Assembly (NCBI GenBank): GCA_002343455.1
Contig: DDSR01000107.1
Span: forward strand, 1-16,958
Length of the DNA: 16,958 nt
Direction of reading: 5' to 3'
Source: Deltaproteobacteria bacterium UBA2385
GTDB taxonomy: Bacteria > Myxococcota_A > UBA796 > UBA2385
This document shows positions 13,312-16,958 of this stretch, in pieces. The translations under genes were made by a program, and so were the position numbers. A model generated the notes under the pieces. The model searched no databases. It was not told the origin of the DNA and saw only the letters and a program-made list of their open reading frames with translations. Positions within the stretch are counted from its first letter, which is position 1; the number at the start of each line of letters is the position of its first letter.

Positions 13312-14500
13312 GCCGGGCCCTGCCGGCGACAGACCAGCCCTCCCAGACCAGCGCGCCCAGCAGCACGGCCATGCCCCAGACCCGCGGGTAGCCGGCCAGG
13401 CTGCGCCAGCCTCCCCAGAGCGCGGGGCTGTCGTAGTGCCAGGCCGGGAGCAGCAGCAGCAGGGCCAGCAGGACCAGCGGGCGGCGGGCCGGCGCCTCCT
13501 CCCAGAGCAGGAAGGCCGGCAGGGCGGCCAGCAGGAAGTGGTGGTCCTCGGCGAAGGGCGCCAGCAGCAGGGCCAGCACAGTCCAGGCGGCGAAGGGGAG
13601 GCCGCTGCCGGGGCGGTCCAGGCGCCGGGCGGCCCAGGCGCAGAGGCCGAGGATCAGCAGGGCGCCGCCCAGGTGCAGCCAGGGGTGCAGGCCGGGCAGG
13701 GCCGGGTCGGGCAGGTTGGGGCCCTGGGTGCTCAGCCGCAGGGCGAGGCTGCGCCAGGTCTGGTAGGCGAGGGCGCCGGCCGTCTCGGAGTCGAAGGGCG
13801 CGCTGCGGGCCTGCTCGGCGAAGCGGCGCCAGCTCTCGAGGCCGAGCAGCGGCAGGCTCAGCAGCGCCCCCAGGCCGACCCCTCCCAGCGCCCAGAGCAG
13901 GCCCAGCGGGCGCCCGGCCCAGAGCCAGCCGAAGGCCTGGGGCAGGCCATGCCAGCCTCGCAGCAGGATCAGGGGCGCCAGGGCGAGGCCCCCGACCGAG
14001 GCGCGGCGCCGCCAGCCCTCCAGGGCCAGCACATGGAGCAGCAGCAGCAAGGGGTAGACCTGGGCGACCTCGAAGCTGGCCCGCGCGGGCGCTCCCAGGG
14101 CGAAGCCGGCGGCCAGGACCAGGGCGGGGACCAGGGCCAGGCGGCGGCCGAGCAGCCACAGCGCGAGCAGCAGGCAGGGCAGCAGGAAGAGCATCCAGGC
14201 GGCGCGGGCCGGATCGTGGTCGAGGCCCGACCAGGGCAGCAGGGTCAGGGCCAGGGGAGGGGGGCCCAGCATGGTGTCGCTGGGCAGGCCGTGGGCCGCG
14301 AGGCGCTCCAGCAGCCAGGCCTGGTCGTAGAAGAGGGCCGCGTCGGTGCCGGCGCGCAGCTCGCGGGTCAGCAGCCAGTACCCGGAGAAGCTGGTGGAGG
14401 GGCCGCCGAGGTGGGGCCGCAGGATCAGCAGGTAGGCGAGGATGCCCAGCGAGGCGATGCCGAGCAGGAACCCGGGAGAGGCGCGCGACGTGGGGGACAG
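13280..14500 (-). CDS. GT87/DUF2029-like multi-pass membrane glycosyltransferase, CTG start
   Basis: About 406 residues with some ten hydrophobic segments. After TM1 (GFLLGIASLGILAYLLILRP) a loop reads TDAALFYDQAWLLERLAAHG, then SDTMLGPPPLALTLLPW, resembling the GT87 (DUF2029) pattern of a catalytic Asp near 'D..lfY' and a downstream 'yPPl...l..P'. GT87 enzymes use polyprenyl-phosphate sugars on the outer face of the inner membrane. The first ATG (14272) would delete this whole catalytic N-terminus; no ATG, GTG or TTG exists in frame between 14272 and the TAG at about 14522. A CTG at 14500 with GGAGG five bases upstream gives a normal-length protein, so I chose it. The last codons overlap the convergent barrel gene. 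Sugar and acceptor unknown. Confidence 0.7.
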   Translation of the reverse strand: MSPTSRASPGFLLGIASLGILAYLLILRPHLGGPSTSFSGYWLLTRELRAGTDAALFYDQAWLLERLAAHGLPSDTMLGPPPLALTLLPWSGLDHDPARAAWMLFLLPCLLLALWLLGRRLALVPALVLAAGFALGAPARASFEVAQVYPLLLLLHVLALEGWRRRASVGGLALAPLILLRGWHGLPQAFGWLWAGRPLGLLWALGGVGLGALLSLPLLGLESWRRFAEQARSAPFDSETAGALAYQTWRSLALRLSTQGPNLPDPALPGLHPWLHLGGALLILGLCAWAARRLDRPGSGLPFAAWTVLALLLAPFAEDHHFLLAALPAFLLWEEAPARRPLVLLALLLLLPAWHYDSPALWGGWRSLAGYPRVWGMAVLLGALVWEGWSVAGRARLSPRAASPSS

Positions 14501-14503
14501 AGG

Positions 14504-14519
14504 GCCTCCGCGGGGAGGC
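14504..14519 (-). promoter_or_regulatory. Hairpin covering the Shine-Dalgarno of the CTG-started gene
   Basis: On the minus strand GCCTCC, loop CCGC, then GGAGGC forms a perfect 6-bp GC-rich stem. Its 3' arm contains the GGAGG that would serve as ribosome-binding site for the CTG at 14500, so the hairpin would hide that site. It sits in the 128-bp gap between the divergent glycosyltransferase and membrane-protein genes; no other clear element was found in that gap. Could limit translation of the transferase. Confidence 0.4.
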
Positions 14520-14628
14520 TACCCCGGCGGACGCGTGGGGCACGGGTTCGACGACAATGACCCGGCGTGACAGTGCAGACCGAGGCGGTCGGGCTACGCT
14601 GGCCCACGACAGGAACGCGGGAGCCCGC

Positions 14629-15252
14629 ATGCAGCAACAGCCTTTCGGAGACCTCGACCTCACCACCGACCACGGCGAGGATCCGCACTCCGTACCGACC
14701 GCCAGCATCGTAGGCAGCCCCGACCGGGTCGCCGCGCTGGAGGCCTTCACCGAGGCGCGCAAGGCGCTGGGTGAAGGCGACGTCGAGCGCGCGGTGCTGC
14801 TGCTGAACGAGGCCAGCCGCCTGGATCCCAACGACCCCCTGTACCCGCGCTACGTCGAGCAGGTTCGCGAGAAGATCGAGCGGCTCCGGCAGGACCAGCC
14901 GACGGGCCCGGCCGTCAGCCCGGTGGCCCCCTCCTCGACCCGAAACCGGCTCCTGCTGGCCGCGGTCATCGCCGGCGTCGCGGTGCTGACGGCCTGGGCG
15001 GTCACCCGCCCGGGCACCCCCAGCGCGGGCCCCGATGTGGCCCAGCAGCACGCCGACCTCGCCCCCTTCACCCGCCTCTCGGCGGCTCCCGGCGGCGGCT
15101 GGATCGGCGCCGTCGACCAGGCCCTGGCCTCGATGGACGAGGGCCAGCGCCAGGAGTGGTGCCGCGGGATCCTCTCGGCCCTGCCGCGGGCCGACCAGCC
15201 CTCGCTCCTCTTGCGCAGCACGGACGGCCAGGTCGTCGCCTGCTCGCTCTGA
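14629..15252 (+). CDS. Single-pass membrane protein with TPR-like cytoplasmic region
   Basis: 207 residues. The N-terminus MQQQPFGDLDLTTDHGEDPH is polar and likely disordered. Residues ~38-87 form a TPR-like helical pair (AFTEARKALGEGDVERAVLL followed by LNEASRLDPNDPLYPRY, the A..L.P.dp.y pattern). A single transmembrane helix follows (RLLLAAVIAGVAVLTAWAV, ~105-124), then a ~80-residue C-terminal region (GGGWIGAVDQALASMDEGQR) likely outside the cytoplasm, with two Cys residues (EWCRG and VVACSL) that could pair. The start at 14629 is chosen for the GGGAG five bases upstream; an in-frame ATG at 14557 adds an Arg-rich stretch lacking similarity to anything and lacks a ribosome-binding site. No family recognised. 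Divergent from the glycosyltransferase gene. Confidence 0.7.
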   Translation: MQQQPFGDLDLTTDHGEDPHSVPTASIVGSPDRVAALEAFTEARKALGEGDVERAVLLLNEASRLDPNDPLYPRYVEQVREKIERLRQDQPTGPAVSPVAPSSTRNRLLLAAVIAGVAVLTAWAVTRPGTPSAGPDVAQQHADLAPFTRLSAAPGGGWIGAVDQALASMDEGQRQEWCRGILSALPRADQPSLLLRSTDGQVVACSL

Positions 15253-15287
15253 GCGGCTTAGGCTCGGCCTCCAACCAGGAGGACCGA

Positions 15288-15749
15288 ATGCCGACCGTGA
15301 TCTCAGGAGCGCAGGGCCTGCAGGCGCTGCAAGGGGTGGACCTCGGGGCCACCGACTGGCAGACGATGAGCTTCGAGCGCATCGTGGCCTTCGCCGACGC
15401 CACCGGTGACCACCAGTGGATCCACGTCGACCGCGAGCGCATCGCCCGCGAGTCGCCCTTCGGCGCGCCGATCGCCCACGGCTACCTGACGGTCTCGCTG
15501 ATCGCCGGGCTGTTCTTCGAGCTGGTGCAGCTCGACGGCTTCAAGCTGATCGTCAACTACGGCGCCAACAAGGTGCGCTTCCCCAACCCGCTCAAGGAGG
15601 GCATGCGCTACCGCCTCGCCCTGAAGATGGGCGAGGTGGCCGAGCGCGGCGAGTGGCTGGAGTCGGTCTTCATCGCCTCGATCGAGATCGAGGGCCAGCC
15701 CAAGCCCGCCTGCGTGGCCGAGGTGCTCTACCGCTACCTGCTCGCGTGA
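15288..15749 (+). CDS. MaoC-family (R)-specific enoyl hydratase, hot-dog fold
   Basis: 153 residues, a single hot-dog domain of usual length for bacterial MaoC/NodN-like hydratases. The hydratase-2 motif is clear: FADATGDHQWIHVDRERI, with catalytic D41 and H46, then the conserved SPFGAPIAHGYLTVSLI helix. VNYGANKVRFPNPLKEGM is the typical central strand pair. Enzymes of this kind add water across trans-2-enoyl thioesters to give (R)-3-hydroxyacyl-CoA or -ACP, feeding lipid or polyhydroxyalkanoate routes. AGGAGG five bases upstream fixes the ATG; upstream codons to 15156 are in the preceding gene's shadow. The stop overlaps the next gene's GTG by four bases (GTGA), linking hydratase and acyltransferase in one operon. 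Cytoplasmic. Confidence 0.92.
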   Translation: MPTVISGAQGLQALQGVDLGATDWQTMSFERIVAFADATGDHQWIHVDRERIARESPFGAPIAHGYLTVSLIAGLFFELVQLDGFKLIVNYGANKVRFPNPLKEGMRYRLALKMGEVAERGEWLESVFIASIEIEGQPKPACVAEVLYRYLLA

Positions 15750-16843
15750 GCGGCGGGCTCGCCCTCGCCTCCCTGCCCGACCGCCCGCTCTCCGGGCTGG
15801 AGCGGGTGCTGTTGGTCGCTGACCGGCTGATGCCGCCCTTCGTGCTGCAGCTGGTGCTGGAGGGCCAGGGCGAGGTGAGCGCGGAGCGCCTCCAGGCGGC
15901 CTTGGACGAGGCGGCCGGGGCGCTGCCCGGCGCGCGGGTGCGCCTGGTGGGCAGCTTGAAGCAGAGCCGTTGGTCCCACGACGGGCCGCTGCCGCGCTGG
16001 CGGCAGGCGCAGGCCCCGGCCTGGGACGGGCAGAGCGAGGCGGGCGCACCCTTCCTCGCGGACCCCCTCTCTGCTCGGGGCCCCGTGCTGGAGCTGGTCC
16101 AGGTCGGGCCGCGGCTGGTCCTGCGGGCCCTGCACGCGGCGATGGACGGACCCGGGCTGCTGCTCTTCGCCGAGGCGCTCTTCGCGGCGCTGCGCGGCGA
16201 GCGCCCCGCGCCGGCGACGGCGCCGCAGCGCTACGATCGCGAGCTGGTCGACCCCTCTCTCTTCGACCAGAAGGGCAACCCTCCGGCGCGCAACATGCCC
16301 CCGCTGGCCCCGACCGGACGCGGGCCGGGCAGCACCTGGCGGCGCCTGCGCATCCCCGGACCGGGGGAGGACCTGCTGCCCCGGGTGATCTCCGCCCTGG
16401 CGCCGGGGCGGGCGCGGGTGGACGTGCCGGTCGACCTGCGGGGTCGCGAGCCGGGGCTGCGCAGCACGGCCAACCTCTGCGGGCTGGTGCGGCTGGAGGT
16501 CGGCCCCGGGGTGGAGCTCGGGCGCGCGCTGGCCGGGGCCGTCGAGCGGGGCGAGGCGCAGCGGGTGGTGGCCCAGGCCGACGCGCTGCGGGGGCTGCCG
16601 CTGTGGCTGCTGGGCTGGGCCGGGCGCCGGGAGATCGGCAGGGGCCAGCGCAGCGGGCGCTTCACCACCAGCGCCACGGTCAGCACCCTGGGCCGGGTCG
16701 ACCTCCAGGCCCTCTCCGGCGGCGGCTGGCAGACCGCTCGGGTCCTGCTGATCCCGCCGACCAGCCCCGATCTGCCGCTGGTGGTCACGATGGTCGACCG
16801 ACGCGCCTGGTCGCGGTCGAGCCGGCGTCGTGCCCGACCTTGA
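15746..16843 (+). CDS. Condensation-domain-like acyltransferase, 3' end replaced
   Basis: 365 codons from GTG (GTGA overlap with MaoC gene). Resembles CoA-dependent acyltransferases of the condensation/WES/PapA superfamily: active-site motif [12 protein letters not shown] (H130xxxD134G135; the usual HHxxxDG with the first His replaced by Leu), then [14 protein letters not shown] with [13 protein letters not shown] and [13 protein letters not shown], matching the two late strands (pvdlR...gN and s.lG). Such enzymes join an acyl thioester to an amine or alcohol. The protein looks normal to about residue 351 ([10 protein letters not shown], near 16800). After that come Arg/Ser-rich codons to a TGA at 16841-16843 while another frame codes for TrpB. 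The true C-terminus is therefore missing. The MaoC neighbour suggests a lipid or acyl-conjugate product. Confidence 0.75.
   Translation: MSGGLALASLPDRPLSGLERVLLVADRLMPPFVLQLVLEGQGEVSAERLQAALDEAAGALPGARVRLVGSLKQSRWSHDGPLPRWRQAQAPAWDGQSEAGAPFLADPLSARGPVLELVQVGPRLVLRALHAAMDGPGLLLFAEALFAALRGERPAPATAPQRYDRELVDPSLFDQKGNPPARNMPPLAPTGRGPGSTWRRLRIPGPGEDLLPRVISALAPGRARVDVPVDLRGREPGLRSTANLCGLVRLEVGPGVELGRALAGAVERGEAQRVVAQADALRGLPLWLLGWAGRREIGRGQRSGRFTTSATVSTLGRVDLQALSGGGWQTARVLLIPPTSPDLPLVVTMVDRRAWSRSSRRRARP
16796..16812. other. Sequence junction: acyltransferase gene to trpB interior
   Basis: Left of about 16800 the frame starting at 15746 is coding; right of about 16804 a different frame encodes TrpB. 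The two coding signals meet within roughly 15 bases with no stop, promoter, start codon or intergenic spacer between them. No inverted repeat, target duplication or integrase-type site is visible. Confidence 0.6.
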
Positions 16844-16958
16844 CCAAGGGCACCTATGCCTACGATTTCGGCGATGCTTCCGGTTTTACCCCGTTGATGA
16901 AGATGTACACGCTGGGGCACGATTTCATGCCGCCCGGGATTCACGCCGGCGGGCTGCG
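16804..16958 (+). CDS. trpB: Tryptophan synthase beta chain (TrpB2-type), internal fragment without 5' part
   Basis: 51 codons reading [35 protein letters not shown], then [16 protein letters not shown] to the window end. EPxxCPTLTKGxYxYDFGD and TLGHDFxPPxIHAGGL are hallmark stretches of the TrpB2 branch of the PLP-dependent beta subunit, which condenses indole with serine. They belong to the region after roughly the first two thirds of a ~430-450-residue protein; the N-terminal part, including the PLP lysine, is absent. Codons such as GAT, GGT, TTT, GCT and ATT are more frequent than in the genes to the left, pointing to a different source genome. No start codon or ribosome site is present, so as it stands it cannot be expressed as TrpB. 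Confidence 0.85.

Noticed and set aside
13008..14831. 607-codon minus-strand ORF
   Set aside because: Pro/Arg/Ala-rich and featureless; a shadow of the barrel gene and of the glycosyltransferase, whose real frame shows transmembrane segments.
1..16958. tRNA, rRNA, CRISPR arrays, insertion sequences, att sites
   Set aside because: Looked for clover-leaf ends, regularly spaced repeats, transposase motifs and long terminal repeats; none convincing on either strand.

Overview
The window is a very GC-rich chromosomal stretch from a Gram-negative bacterium. Lipoboxes, outer-membrane beta-barrels, a periplasmic or lipid-anchored cytochrome c, an OmpR-type two-component pair and a B12-type radical SAM protein all fit an envelope with two membranes. 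Base composition, codon use and gene style suggest a myxobacterial/deltaproteobacterial lineage, probably from a metagenome; that assignment is inference. No tRNA, rRNA, CRISPR array or transposase was seen, and no gene-free gap exceeds about 130 bases.

Layout. (A) 1-995: start of a secreted M20-type peptidase (minus, runs off the left edge), divergent from an AlkD-type DNA glycosylase (plus); the 25 bp between the start codons holds a symmetric, apparently bidirectional -10 element. (B) 1048-5191, minus strand, visibly less GC-rich: a small defence-like islet. It has an AbiEi-like winged-helix protein plus an AbiEii-like nucleotidyltransferase (intact, overlapping genes, palindromic operator over the first start codon). 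Downstream lies a large broken gene: PD-(D/E)XK nuclease, STAND-like P-loop NTPase and helical C-terminal region, interrupted by two in-frame stops and one frameshift/deletion. (C) 5218-7103, plus: unknown lipoprotein overlapping an Omp85-type barrel without POTRA domains. (D) 7120-9580, minus: OmpR-type response regulator, histidine kinase and a small lipoprotein cytochrome c. (E) 9671-13311, plus: a small helical protein of unknown role, then a tightly overlapping trio of DUF547 lipoprotein, B12-binding-type radical SAM protein and a predicted beta-barrel. This is the best candidate for an undescribed working unit. (F) 13280-14500, minus: a GT87/DUF2029-like membrane glycosyltransferase that seems to need a CTG start beside a hairpin covering its Shine-Dalgarno sequence. 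(G) 14629-16843, plus: a single-pass membrane protein, a MaoC hydratase and a condensation-domain-like acyltransferase.

The last ~155 bases are not the natural end of that acyltransferase. Its reading frame collapses near 16800 and, in another frame, the sequence becomes the interior of tryptophan synthase beta (TrpB2 type) with no 5' part. This is either a contig chimera or a real illegitimate junction.

Most starts were chosen by 4-base overlaps (ATGA/GTGA), Shine-Dalgarno sequences or loss of family similarity upstream. A recurring trait is very short secretion signals without basic residues in the n-region.
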